The notes under the pieces are model-generated. The model made no database searches. It saw only the letters and a program-made list of their open reading frames with translations, and was not told the DNA's origin. From positions 1 through 34,490 of the forward strand of contig JAYELD010000093.1 in assembly GCA_034717215.1 (NCBI GenBank): 34,490 nt of DNA, written 5' to 3'. The DNA is from Caldisericota bacterium (GTDB taxonomy: Bacteria > Caldisericota > Caldisericia > Caldisericales > Caldisericaceae). Shown piece after piece: positions 15,086-24,055 of this stretch. Numbering within the stretch: the stretch's first letter is position 1; each line of letters starts with the position of its first letter. A program made the position numbers and the translations under genes.

Positions 15086-16021
15086 TTATTCTCTTCTGTA
15101 CGGTTTGAGAAGTGCAGAAGGATATGATGCGTTCCTTGCTGTAAAGATAAGCACTACAATTGTAAGGATATATGGCATCATTAAGAAGTACTGGAAAGGA
15201 ATATTTATGGCAGTTCCCTGTAATCTCAATCCCAGCGCATCGACGCCACCAAATAGAAGTGCTCCCCAAAATATTCTTGAAGGGATCCAGTTAGCAAAGA
15301 TAACTAATGCTATAGCAACCCATCCTCTTCCCGCAACAATATCAAATATAAACATATTAAATTGTGCAAGAGTAAAGAATGCACCACTCATACCCATCAA
15401 CGACCCTCCTACCATAAGAGCAATATAACGCATTTTATATACATCTACTCCAACTGCATCTGCAGCTTCTGGATTCTCGCCCACGGATCGCAAAGACAAA
15501 CCAAATGAAGTTTTAAAGAAAATATATCCGGACACAATAACAAGTATAACGGCAATATACGTTAAAGCATACTGGTTAAATAAGATAGGACCTAAAAATG
15601 GTATTTTCCATAACCCAGGGATTTTCAAAGTATCAAATGCTGTGATAGTTGGAGGAATTGTTGGAGAACCAATTATTGCCCTGTACACATAATAAGCAAG
15701 ACCGCTTGCAAAAATTGTAATACCTAACCCAGAAACATGCTGGTTCAACCCTAATGTTACGGTAAGGAACGCCATAAGCAATCCAAATAAAAGCCCAGAA
15801 AGTGTTGCAGCGAATACACCAAGCCATAAACTGTGGGTAAAATAAGTAGTAACAAAACCTGCTAATGCACCGAATATCATGATACCTTCAATTCCAAGAT
15901 TAAGGATCCCGGAACGCTCAGAAAAAGCTTCTCCTAGCGTTGCAAGTATTAAAGGGGTTGCCATTCTTATCGTAGATGCAAAAAATCCTACCAGAAACGA
16001 TGATGTAAAGAAATTGTTCAT
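15086..16021 (-). CDS. BMP-type ABC transporter permease, second subunit
   Basis: 311 aa, strongly hydrophobic with about eight to ten membrane segments, in the BPD_transp_2 fold of nucleoside/simple-sugar importers (YufQ/NupQ-like). Recognised from the start (RMATPLILATLGEAFSERSGILNLGIEGIMIFGA) and the cytoplasmic coupling segment GLSLRSVGENPEAADAVGVDVYKMR. ATGA overlap with the preceding permease and AGGAGGGG before the ATG show co-translation. It forms a heterodimeric channel with that permease, powered by the ATPase upstream; the BMP lipoprotein captures the substrate outside. Nucleoside, nucleobase or related ligand is most likely. Confidence 0.9.
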   Translation of the reverse strand: MNNFFTSSFLVGFFASTIRMATPLILATLGEAFSERSGILNLGIEGIMIFGALAGFVTTYFTHSLWLGVFAATLSGLLFGLLMAFLTVTLGLNQHVSGLGITIFASGLAYYVYRAIIGSPTIPPTITAFDTLKIPGLWKIPFLGPILFNQYALTYIAVILVIVSGYIFFKTSFGLSLRSVGENPEAADAVGVDVYKMRYIALMVGGSLMGMSGAFFTLAQFNMFIFDIVAGRGWVAIALVIFANWIPSRIFWGALLFGGVDALGLRLQGTAINIPFQYFLMMPYILTIVVLIFTARNASYPSALLKPYRRE

Positions 16022-17088
16022 TTTCCCCTCCTGATACTTATTTTATATTCAAATAAAAGCAACATCGCAAGCATAACAATTAGGGTTATCCCTTGAATTA
16101 CATCTGCAATGTATGGTGGTATACCTACGCTTCTACTCATCATTTGAGCTCCCGTAATAATAACAGAAAAATATATAGCCGCAAATAGCACACCAAAAGG
16201 ATTAAGTCCTCCAAGCATGGCAATAACTATACCACTGTATCCGTAGCCAGGAGAAAGATTGTGAATAAGATGATAGTGCACTCCAGCAACTTCGCTAACG
16301 CCCGCAAGCCCTGCTATTCCACCACTTAGAACTGAAGCAATAATAATAGTTTTTAATGTGTTAATACCAAGAAAATTGGCAGCTTTAGGGTTTGATCCCG
16401 TTGCCCTGATCTCAAATCCAAGTTTCGTTTTTTTAACAATAAAATATGCCACAAAAACTACAGCAACAGCAATTAAAAAGCCAATATGTACTCGCGAGCG
16501 GGGAATTAATTGCATAAGCTGTGCATTTTCTGCAATATTAACTGACTCTGGGTATTGTGACACTGGATGTCTCCAGGGTCCTTCTAGAATTGCGCTAACA
16601 AAATATATCATAATATAGTTCATAAGAAGCGTGGTAACAACATCATCTACTTTAAACTTAGCTTTGAGATAAGCAGGAATAAAAGACCACACTCCACCGC
16701 CTACAAATCCTGCAACAATTACAAGTAAAACATAAAAAACTGGAGGAAGATTAAAATTTTGTATACCAACCCATGTAGCAAGCAGTGCTCCTGCATAAAG
16801 CTGCCCCTCTGCGCCAATGTTCCAGTATTTTGCAAGAAACGCAATCGATACGGCGATCCCAGTCAAAATAAGCGGAGTTGCCTTAACAAGCATTTCCAAA
16901 AATGCAAACTTCGTCCCAAGCCCGCCATAGAAAAGATAATAAAAAGCTGTAAACGGATTTTTCCGGAGGATCAACAAAAAAATAGAAGAAATTGCAAGAG
17001 ATATAATTACCGCCAGAATTGGCATTAATATTCTAAACCACCATGGAGGAGGTGTTCTTTTTTCCAACTTAAAGCTAATTAGATTCAT
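16018..17088 (-). CDS. BMP-type ABC transporter permease, first subunit
   Basis: 356 aa integral membrane protein, YufP/NupP-like. One N-terminal membrane segment, then TPLILTGIAVSIAFLAKYWNIGAEGQLYAGALLATWVG, typical of this permease family, and the EAA-like coupling loop GFEIRATGSNPKAANFLGIN. Overlaps the ATPase gene upstream by 14 nt and the second permease by ATGA. Longer than its partner because of the N-terminal extension, as is usual for this pair. Substrate as discussed for the lipoprotein. Confidence 0.9.
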   Translation of the reverse strand: MNLISFKLEKRTPPPWWFRILMPILAVIISLAISSIFLLILRKNPFTAFYYLFYGGLGTKFAFLEMLVKATPLILTGIAVSIAFLAKYWNIGAEGQLYAGALLATWVGIQNFNLPPVFYVLLVIVAGFVGGGVWSFIPAYLKAKFKVDDVVTTLLMNYIMIYFVSAILEGPWRHPVSQYPESVNIAENAQLMQLIPRSRVHIGFLIAVAVVFVAYFIVKKTKLGFEIRATGSNPKAANFLGINTLKTIIIASVLSGGIAGLAGVSEVAGVHYHLIHNLSPGYGYSGIVIAMLGGLNPFGVLFAAIYFSVIITGAQMMSRSVGIPPYIADVIQGITLIVMLAMLLLFEYKISIRRGK

Positions 17089-18607
17089 GGAGACCTCCCA
17101 TTCTTGTGCCTGTCATCATTAGCCCAAGTTCCTCTATAGTAAGATCTTTCCTGTCCAATATACCCATGATTTCTCCTTCGTACACCACAAGAACTCTATC
17201 GCTTAGCATTAGTATTTCATCAAGATCTTCTGATATAAGAAGAATCCCAACGCCATTTGCCCTCGCGCTAAGTAGTTTAGTATGTATATATTCTGCAGCC
17301 CCTACATCTAATCCCCGTATTGGCTGAGATGCTATTATAAACTCGGGATTCCTTGAAAGAACTCTTCCAAGTATCACTTTTTGCAAATTGCCACCAGAAA
17401 GCGTCCTGGTTGTCGTATAAATACTGGGAGTTTTGACATCATATTCTTTTATTATTCTTTCTGCGAATTCTTTAACTGGAGAATAGTTTACCAAAAATCC
17501 ACTTGATAATGGCTTTTTGTCATAAGATTCAACCATAAGATTTTCGAATACGGGAAGATCTAATATGAGACCTTCTTCCATCCTGTCTTCTGGAATTCTT
17601 CCTATCCCGAGGTTAATAATCTCTTTTGGTTTTTTACCTGTTATTTCTTTGCCTTTAAAAATAATTCTACCGTCTGTATTTTCTCTTACCCCGCAAAGAA
17701 CACCTTCTAATTCGCGCTGTCCATTACCAGATACCCCTGCTACTCCAAGAATTTCTCCACTTCTCACCTCAAACGATATTCCCTTTAATGCCTCTATTCC
17801 TTTATCATTAAGAGCATGCAAATTCTGCGCTATGAGAAGTGGCTCTCCTCTTTCTGAGATTTCTTTTTTCTCAATAATTTCTAGTACTTCCCTTCCAACC
17901 ATCAATCTCGCAAGTTCTTTCTTAGTTGTATCTTTTTTGTTTTTCTCCCCTGTGAGTATGCCGTTTCTCAAAATAACGATTCTATCGCTTATCTCCATAA
18001 CTTCACCTAATTTATGTGAAATAAAAACAACGCTTTTCCCTTCTTTTGTTAATAATCTCAACGTATCAAACAAATTTTCTGCTTCTTGTGGAGTCAAAAC
18101 TGCGGTAGGTTCGTCAAGTATGAGCACATCAATGTTCCGATAAAGTGCTTTTATAATTTCTGCTCGCTGCTTTTCTCCTACGGATAACTGCCAGATTTTT
18201 GCATCTGGATTAACCTCTAGTCCATACTTTTTTGATAACGATATAAGGTCTTTTTTTGCTGACTCAAGATCAATTTCTATGCCTTTTGAAGGAGGCAATC
18301 CCAGTATAACATTCTCTGTTACAGTGAATGATTTTACTAAAGTAAAATGCTGGTGCACCATACCTATCCCAAGGGATATCGCATCTTTGGGAGACTCTAT
18401 ATCAACCTTTTTACCTTTTACATAGATTTTGCCGCTATCCATAGAATACATCCCGTACAAAATTTTCATTAGAGTTGTTTTGCCAGCGCCGTTTTCTCCA
18501 AGAAGAGTTACTACTTCACCTTTATAAATATCAAAATCAATATCATTATTTGCAACTGTATGCAAAAAGGTTTTTCTGATATTTCTCATCTCCACAACTT
18601 TTTCCAT
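17075..18607 (-). CDS. ABC transporter ATPase, two-domain (YufO-like)
   Basis: 510 aa from the ATG at 18607 (GAGGTG upstream); a GTG six bases earlier is in frame. Two ATP-binding cassettes. The first has Walker A GENGAGKTT at about 37-45, signature LSVGEKQRAEI and Walker B LILDEPTAVLTPQE. The second has a degenerate Walker A (GVSGNGQREL), signature LSGGNLQK and a changed Walker B region (FIIASQPIRGLDVGA, with Q where the acid and proline pattern differs). The degenerate second site is normal for this family. It energises the two permeases downstream. A perfect palindrome lies between it and the lipoprotein gene. Confidence 0.9.
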   Translation of the reverse strand: MEKVVEMRNIRKTFLHTVANNDIDFDIYKGEVVTLLGENGAGKTTLMKILYGMYSMDSGKIYVKGKKVDIESPKDAISLGIGMVHQHFTLVKSFTVTENVILGLPPSKGIEIDLESAKKDLISLSKKYGLEVNPDAKIWQLSVGEKQRAEIIKALYRNIDVLILDEPTAVLTPQEAENLFDTLRLLTKEGKSVVFISHKLGEVMEISDRIVILRNGILTGEKNKKDTTKKELARLMVGREVLEIIEKKEISERGEPLLIAQNLHALNDKGIEALKGISFEVRSGEILGVAGVSGNGQRELEGVLCGVRENTDGRIIFKGKEITGKKPKEIINLGIGRIPEDRMEEGLILDLPVFENLMVESYDKKPLSSGFLVNYSPVKEFAERIIKEYDVKTPSIYTTTRTLSGGNLQKVILGRVLSRNPEFIIASQPIRGLDVGAAEYIHTKLLSARANGVGILLISEDLDEILMLSDRVLVVYEGEIMGILDRKDLTIEELGLMMTGTRMGGLHESN

Positions 18608-18625
18608 GCTCACCTCACGCTAATA

Positions 18626-18661
18626 CCAATTGAGCACAGGAAATTTCCTGTGCTCAATTGG
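18626..18661. repeat. Perfect 36-bp palindrome in the lipoprotein-ATPase gap
   Basis: Left half CCAATTGAGCACAGGAAA is followed directly by its exact reverse complement, with no spacer. It lies between the BMP gene stop and the ATPase start on an operon transcript. No T-run follows on either strand, so it is not a standard terminator; it may stabilise the upstream lipoprotein mRNA or partly terminate, giving more binding protein than transporter. Confidence 0.85.
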
Positions 18662-18679
18662 TTCTCTGTTAATTACTAA

Positions 18680-19693
18680 TTAGTCTCCTTTTGGAGTTGA
18701 TTCATCTACTGAAACTCTAAATGTTCCATCTAGAATTTCTTGTTCTTTATTTTTAACCATTTCAATAATATCTGCAGGGAGCGTATCTTCAAAACCATAG
18801 AAAGGAGCAAGATAAGCGCCACCTTTGCCCATCATTGACCAATCCTTAAGATCCTGGGCTTGATAAGCTCCGAGTTTAATAGACTCTACCAGGTATTTAA
18901 CTGTTGGGAACATATTCCAGATAGGTCCGGTAATTACTGTTTCAGGAGCAAGTAAATTTTGATCCTGCATATTACCAATAGCATAAACATCTCTTTCTTT
19001 ACAGGCATCAATAACACCATATCTTTCTGCATAAAGAACATCTGCTCCAGCATCTATCTGTGCCATTGCAGCTTCTTTTGCCTTTGGTGGATCGAACCAG
19101 CATCCAATAAATGAAACCTTTACTTTCACATCCGGATTTACTTCCTTTGCACCTTCTATAAACGCATTTACAATTCTATTTACTTCAGGAACAGGAACAC
19201 CGCCCACAACACCAAGAATATTAGTTGTTGTAATCTTACCTGCGATCATACCTGCAAGATATGCTGGCTCATGAATCCAATCATCAAATACCGAGAAATT
19301 TGGTTCAGCAAGTCCTCCACCAGAACCAAATGCAAAAGCAATTTCCGGATAATCTTTAGCCACTCTTCTTACGGCATCTTCAGCACCAAAAGCATCGCCC
19401 ATAATAAGGTCGAATCCTTTGTCTGCATATTCTCTCACCACTCTTTCAAAATCAGATGAACTTATATTTTCTGCCCATTCATAATCAACATCAAGCTCAT
19501 CTCTCGCCTTTAAAAGTGCTTCGTGTATACAACCATCCCATGGTTCTTCAATAGGCGTTGCAAAAATAGAAGCTACTTTTAATTTCGTTTCTTCTGGTTT
19601 TTCCTCAGGTGCAGCTTCTGGCGCACAACCAGAAATTACAAGCGCAAGCACCATAAATAACACTAAACCCATTAAAATACTTTTTCTTTTCAC
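18680..19693 (-). CDS. BMP-family substrate-binding lipoprotein
   Basis: 337 aa. Lipoprotein signal with lipobox ISGC (Cys at about 23) and an acidic, Pro/Ala/Glu-rich linker, so it is anchored outside the membrane. The fold is the PnrA/Med/BMP type: KVASIFATPIEEPWDGCIHEALLKA, FERVVREYADKGFDLIMGDAFGAEDAVRRVA, FAFGSGGG, GMIAGKITTTNILGVVGG, and IDAGADVLYAERYG. Members bind purine nucleosides or related compounds. GTG start with GGAGG upstream. The nearby molybdenum hydroxylase and deaminase-like amidohydrolase suggest a purine or pyrimidine base or another N-heterocycle. The normal aromatic residues of the ligand pocket cannot be judged by eye. Confidence 0.88.
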   Translation of the reverse strand: MKRKSILMGLVLFMVLALVISGCAPEAAPEEKPEETKLKVASIFATPIEEPWDGCIHEALLKARDELDVDYEWAENISSSDFERVVREYADKGFDLIMGDAFGAEDAVRRVAKDYPEIAFAFGSGGGLAEPNFSVFDDWIHEPAYLAGMIAGKITTTNILGVVGGVPVPEVNRIVNAFIEGAKEVNPDVKVKVSFIGCWFDPPKAKEAAMAQIDAGADVLYAERYGVIDACKERDVYAIGNMQDQNLLAPETVITGPIWNMFPTVKYLVESIKLGAYQAQDLKDWSMMGKGGAYLAPFYGFEDTLPADIIEMVKNKEQEILDGTFRVSVDESTPKGD

Positions 19694-19720
19694 GTTCTTC
19701 CTCCTTTTTTATTTAACTAC

Positions 19721-20953
19721 TTAAATAAGATACTTTTCACGGTTAACAAGCTTGCCGTGACTTATCACATAGAGAGGCTCATCGTGATTACGTATTGCCT
19801 CTCTCACACTGTTTTCCCTTAGCACGACAAAATTTGCCTGTGCTCCTTCTTTTAACATAAAGTTCTTTAGCCCAATTGACTTTGCCGCATCAACAGTAAC
19901 CATATCATACAGTTTCTCCATATCTTCGCGAGAGGTCATCCACAATATGTGAGAAGAAAGAAATACTACTTCTAATAAATTGTTTCTGCCATATGGATAA
20001 TATGCATCTGATATGTCGTCCTGCCCAAGAACTACAAGCACTCCAGCATCAAGAAGCTCTCTAATGCGAGCATGTAAAGGACCTGTATGAGGGTCACTTA
20101 CAACTCCCATCTCTGCCTTTTTTAAAAGAGCAATGACTTTCTGTAAATAAGGACCTGGATACATTGACATCGCTCTTGCATGGTGTGCAAGGCTTCTACC
20201 AAAACGATTTTCTTGAATCGTTTTTACAGCAAGCATTTCCAGTGTTCTAAGGCCTGGGTCTCCTGCATCATCTACAAGCATAGAAATATCCTTATCATAT
20301 TTGTTGGCAATTTCAAACATTGCATCAATGTGAGTTTGCTCGTCCTCTTCGGTAAACTCTATCCAGGGTATTCCGCCAACAACATCTGCTCCCATTTTTA
20401 TTGCTTCTTCGATAAGTTCTTTTGCACCGAATTCTCTTACAACTCCATCCTGAGGGAACGCAACAATTTGCAATTCCACTACATCTTTAAACTCTTCTTT
20501 TGCCTTTAGTAACGCTTTAATTCCTTCAAGTTTAGCCTTGTTATCAACATCTGCAAATGCTCTAATATGGGTTACCCCGTTCAATGCTGCAAGTTTCATT
20601 GAACGCCTCACATTTTCGATAATCCACTCCTCGGCATATTTTTCCTTAATCTTGGAAGCCAACTCAATAGCGTTCATTGCTTTACCCATACCTGCTTCGT
20701 GATAATCTTTAAGTGCTTCTTCATCCATCATTTCAAGGGTATATACTTTACACAGGTGAAGGTGTGTATTTATAAACGACTCTGTTGCCAGTTTTCCACT
20801 TGCATCAATTTCCTTTTCACCTTTTCCGCTTAACTTCTCTCCTATGCTTGTGATTAGTCCGTCTTTAACGCCAATATCCACAAGTGTTTCGGAAAGTCCT
20901 CTTGTACGTGCATTTCGCACTACAAGGTCAAATTCTTTTACTTCTCCTTCCAT
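19721..20953 (-). CDS. Amidohydrolase, cytosine-deaminase-like, altered metal site
   Basis: 410 aa from the ATG at 20953 (a TTG at 20956 is also possible; GGAGGAG lies upstream). TIM-barrel amidohydrolase like CodA: HLH metal motif at 64-66, GADVVGGIPWIEFT in place of the CodA GAIPHFEFT segment, HHARAM near 258, and GQDDISDAYYPYGRNN with the conserved Asp. Aligned by eye to E. coli CodA, the HCDE segment reads LVDD here: the metal His is Leu and the catalytic Glu is Asp. The gene lies between the molybdenum hydroxylase and the importer genes and probably acts in the cytoplasm on the imported ring compound. Deamination of cytosine itself is doubtful. Confidence 0.8.
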   Translation of the reverse strand: MEGEVKEFDLVVRNARTRGLSETLVDIGVKDGLITSIGEKLSGKGEKEIDASGKLATESFINTHLHLCKVYTLEMMDEEALKDYHEAGMGKAMNAIELASKIKEKYAEEWIIENVRRSMKLAALNGVTHIRAFADVDNKAKLEGIKALLKAKEEFKDVVELQIVAFPQDGVVREFGAKELIEEAIKMGADVVGGIPWIEFTEEDEQTHIDAMFEIANKYDKDISMLVDDAGDPGLRTLEMLAVKTIQENRFGRSLAHHARAMSMYPGPYLQKVIALLKKAEMGVVSDPHTGPLHARIRELLDAGVLVVLGQDDISDAYYPYGRNNLLEVVFLSSHILWMTSREDMEKLYDMVTVDAAKSIGLKNFMLKEGAQANFVVLRENSVREAIRNHDEPLYVISHGKLVNREKYLI

Positions 20954-20975
20954 CAAATTATTTCTCCTCCTTTCT

Positions 20976-21506
20976 TTATTCCTTCATATATTCTCTTGCA
21001 AGTTTTGCTGCTCTTTCAAAATCTTTTTTATCCTGTTTCGCATAACTTTCATTTTTTTGTACAAGTTTTGCTGCATTAAAAATAGATTCGTAACCCGTGC
21101 ACCTGCAAAGATGTTTACTAAGAACCTCTTTTAGCCTGTCGTTAGAAACATCAGGCTCTTTACTAAATAAAGCGTATAATTCCATAACAATCCCTGGTGT
21201 ACAAAACCCGCACTGCACTGCATTTGCATCCACAAATGCCTGCTGGATGGGGTGTAGTTTTTTCCCGTTAGCCAAGCCCTCTATTGTAAGAATATTTGCT
21301 CCTTCGAGTGTTTTAAATAAAACCTTACAGCTCCTAACAGCTTCTCCGCTTACAACTACCGTACAAGCACCGCAAACCCCGTAGCCACAACCAAACTTTG
21401 TTCCCGTAAGGCCCATTCTGTCTCTTAGAACATAAAGAAGTGTATCACCTTCTTCAAAATAAATTGTTTCTTTTTTTCCGTTCAGCATAAGTGTGATATT
21501 TTTCAT
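20976..21506 (-). CDS. Molybdenum hydroxylase [2Fe-2S] subunit (XdhC/CoxS-like)
   Basis: 176 aa, the usual size of the small subunit of xanthine dehydrogenase-family enzymes. First cluster ligands C40, C45, C48 and C60 (GCGYGVCGACTV), second cluster C99, C102, C134 and C136 (QCGFCTPG and HLCRCTGY). It relays electrons from the molybdenum site. GGAGG precedes the ATG; its start overlaps the large-subunit stop (TAATG). The C-terminal tail after about 160 is charged. No FAD subunit gene is adjacent, so electrons may leave through ferredoxin or another acceptor. Confidence 0.94.
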   Translation of the reverse strand: MKNITLMLNGKKETIYFEEGDTLLYVLRDRMGLTGTKFGCGYGVCGACTVVVSGEAVRSCKVLFKTLEGANILTIEGLANGKKLHPIQQAFVDANAVQCGFCTPGIVMELYALFSKEPDVSNDRLKEVLSKHLCRCTGYESIFNAAKLVQKNESYAKQDKKDFERAAKLAREYMKE

Positions 21507-23842
21507 TACCGCACCTCCGTGTCTCCATCAATTACAGCTTTAATCTTATCTGGTGTAAGCGGGATTTCGTAGAAATCATAACCAATTGCATCGTAGATTG
21601 CATTCAATATGGCAGGAGCTACTCCCACCATTGGATGTTCTCCTATTCCTCGTGCTCCAAATGGCCCTATTTCATCATGAGTTTCTACAAACTCTATCGT
21701 CTGTTTCCCGGGCATATCATAAATTGTTGGCAGTTTATACTGCAACAGGTTGGCATTAACTAATTTTCCGTTTTTATCAAATTTTATTTCTTCCATAAGA
21801 GTCTCGCCAATACCCATAACAACACCGCCTACAACCTGCCCTCTGGCATTAGAGGGGTTTATTACTCTCCCTATGTCAATAGAGGTAGCAAAGTTATCAA
21901 TAATAACCTTACCCGTTTTCTTTTCGATCCGAAGTTCACACCCTTGAACCCCCATTGTATAACTCACGCCTGTCCTTCCCATTCCAGTTTCTGGATCTGG
22001 ATTTTGAGCACCTGGCAATCTAAAATCGCTTGACACCTGAACAACATCACCAATTGTTGTTCCGTCTTTCGTAATATAACCACGGCAAATCTTGCTGACA
22101 GGAACTTTTACATCTGGATATGATCTGTCATAAACATAATTACCGTCATATTCAAGCACACCAACATCCCTATGCAGTACTAAAGCCGCATTTTTCTTCA
22201 ACATCTCGATTGCTTTATTTGCAGCTTTTATTATGGCGTTACCTCCCTGGAATGTAAACATGGACCCCACTGTTTGCCACTCCCATGGCGAAAATTGTGT
22301 ATCAATTTCGTTGTAAACTCTAACTTTTTCTAATGGCAGTTTTAATGCTTCTGCAGCAATCTGCCTTACAAGGATAAAGAGCCCTTGCCCGACATCAGCA
22401 CCAGCCATATTAACAGAAACACTTCCATCAACATTAAATTTTATATGGCATCCTTTGGCTGCAAATGTTGGAGCCTTTGGAGATTTAATCAGCCCAGCAA
22501 TACCTCTTCCATAGTAATAATTTTCATCTTCTTTTGGTTTTTCTTTGTAAAATATCGCTCTTTCCACATTATCAATACATTTATACAGGTTCCCATCACT
22601 CTTCTTCATCGTTTCCCCTACAACGTTTGATTTACCTACAGAAAGAAAATTTTTCTTTCTGATATCAATCGGAGACATATGTAATTTGCGAGCAACAATA
22701 TCCACAAGACGCTCAAGAGCAAACTGTATTTCAGGATGTCCGTAGGCTCGCAACGCTCCAACTGGTGGGGTATTTGTATAAACAGAGTATCCAGTTACGT
22801 CAGCATTAGGAAATTCGTAAACTCCGCTCGCAGATTGTGTTGCAACGATTAATACATTCGATCCTGTATCTGCGTATGCCCCCGTAGATAAGTACAGTTT
22901 TGCTTCCATGGCAGTAAATGTGCCATTTTTCTTTGCTCCAATTTTCATTTTTGTTCTTATGCCTCGTCCTAAAAACGTACTTGTAAAATCTTCCTGTCTT
23001 GAGACTTTCAATTTTATTGGATGCCCAGGAGCAAAGCTTGCGATATATGCAATAAGCGGACCTAACGAAGGATCGGATTTATAACCAAAACACCCTCCTA
23101 TGTATGGCACATGAACCCTCACATCACTTATAGGAAGATCAAATAAATTTGCAACTTCCTCTCTTACGGCAAAAGATCCCACATTGGATGTCCAAATTTC
23201 AATTGTATTATCCATTCTGAAGAGAGCTATTGCGCCATGTACTTCAATGGCTGCCGATGACATAAGCGGAAAATTAAACTCTCTTTCTACTACAACGTCT
23301 GCCTCTTTAAATCCTTTGACAGCATCACCTTTTTTTATCCTATAATGCACAGCAATGTTTGTTTTTGGTATTGGTTCATAAAGAGGAGATACATGAAAAT
23401 ATTCATCACTATTTTCATGTATAAGGCATGCATCCTCTTTGATTGCTTCCATTGCATTTGTGTAGACTGGAAGTGGTTCATATTCAACTTTTATTTTTTT
23501 AAGTGCCTCTCGTGCATGTTTTTCAGTATCAGCTACAACTGCTGCCACTGCATCGCCAATATGACGAACTTTATCCACAGCCATAGGCATCATATCTTTT
23601 ATACAATCACCATAATGTTTTTTCCATTCCTTACCTGTTATAACTTTATACACGCCAAGCATTTTTTCAGCTTCTACTGTATCGATAGATAAAATCTTAG
23701 CGTGAGCATATTTTGGACGTAATATTTGAGCATGAAGCATCCCGGGAAGCTTGATGTCATCAATGAATATAGCCTCCCCGGTTACTCTCTCTAAGACATC
23801 AGGGCGATATTTAACATCTTTGCCAATATGTTTAAGGCTCAT
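21506..23842 (-). CDS. Molybdenum hydroxylase large (MoCo) subunit, xanthine dehydrogenase family
   Basis: 778 aa from the ATG at 23842, with GGTGG five bases upstream; a longer in-frame start lies in the promoter. The N-terminal aldehyde oxidase a/b hammerhead (RVTGEAIFIDDIKLPGMLHAQILR) is followed by the Mo-binding domain: GGCFGYKSD, GALRAYGHPE, GADVGQG and the catalytic glutamate E735 in GIGEHPMVG. The enzyme hydroxylates a purine, aldehyde or N-heterocycle with water. The usual GGGFGGK reads GGCFGYK, and EVHGA stands where QEHF/EPHG is common, so substrate may differ from xanthine. First gene of the operon, with a near-consensus promoter just upstream. Confidence 0.9.
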   Translation of the reverse strand: MSLKHIGKDVKYRPDVLERVTGEAIFIDDIKLPGMLHAQILRPKYAHAKILSIDTVEAEKMLGVYKVITGKEWKKHYGDCIKDMMPMAVDKVRHIGDAVAAVVADTEKHAREALKKIKVEYEPLPVYTNAMEAIKEDACLIHENSDEYFHVSPLYEPIPKTNIAVHYRIKKGDAVKGFKEADVVVEREFNFPLMSSAAIEVHGAIALFRMDNTIEIWTSNVGSFAVREEVANLFDLPISDVRVHVPYIGGCFGYKSDPSLGPLIAYIASFAPGHPIKLKVSRQEDFTSTFLGRGIRTKMKIGAKKNGTFTAMEAKLYLSTGAYADTGSNVLIVATQSASGVYEFPNADVTGYSVYTNTPPVGALRAYGHPEIQFALERLVDIVARKLHMSPIDIRKKNFLSVGKSNVVGETMKKSDGNLYKCIDNVERAIFYKEKPKEDENYYYGRGIAGLIKSPKAPTFAAKGCHIKFNVDGSVSVNMAGADVGQGLFILVRQIAAEALKLPLEKVRVYNEIDTQFSPWEWQTVGSMFTFQGGNAIIKAANKAIEMLKKNAALVLHRDVGVLEYDGNYVYDRSYPDVKVPVSKICRGYITKDGTTIGDVVQVSSDFRLPGAQNPDPETGMGRTGVSYTMGVQGCELRIEKKTGKVIIDNFATSIDIGRVINPSNARGQVVGGVVMGIGETLMEEIKFDKNGKLVNANLLQYKLPTIYDMPGKQTIEFVETHDEIGPFGARGIGEHPMVGVAPAILNAIYDAIGYDFYEIPLTPDKIKAVIDGDTEVR

Positions 23843-23886
23843 TTGGTCCACCTTCCCGAAGCATTTTGAATTTGAATATAAATTTA

Positions 23887-23914
23887 TTATATATAAAAAA
23901 ATTGCGCAGTCAAG
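23887..23914 (-). promoter_or_regulatory. Promoter of the hydroxylase-importer operon
   Basis: Minus strand -35 TTGACT (23914-23909), 16-nt spacer, -10 TATAAT (23892-23887, perfect). Start expected near 23880, giving a leader under 40 nt; no room for a riboswitch. Confidence 0.75.
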
Positions 23915-23956
23915 GAAATTAATCACACCTTTTTAATAAGACCAAAGAAACAGAGC

Positions 23957-23986
23957 AAATAGACGCTAAATAAAAAGCGTCTATTT
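23957..23986. terminator. Hairpin after mnmE, probable terminator
   Basis: AAATAGACGCT (23957-23967) pairs perfectly with AGCGTCTATTT (23976-23986) across eight bases. It is 70 nt past the mnmE stop and just upstream of the next promoter. The T-run is short on the minus strand, so efficiency is uncertain. Confidence 0.55.
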
Positions 23987-24055
23987 ATTTCAATTAGAAA
24001 GCTTATGTAAAAACCAGCGTAAAAACTAGATTTAGCAAACATAGATACTAAAAAA

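Noticed and set aside
17565-18143. Plus-strand ORF of 192 codons
   Set aside because: Antisense to the ABC ATPase, serine/proline-rich by codon mirroring, no ribosome binding site.
23843-23926. N-terminal extension of the molybdenum hydroxylase large subunit
   Set aside because: It would begin upstream of the -10 box of the operon promoter; the family N-terminus starts at 23842.
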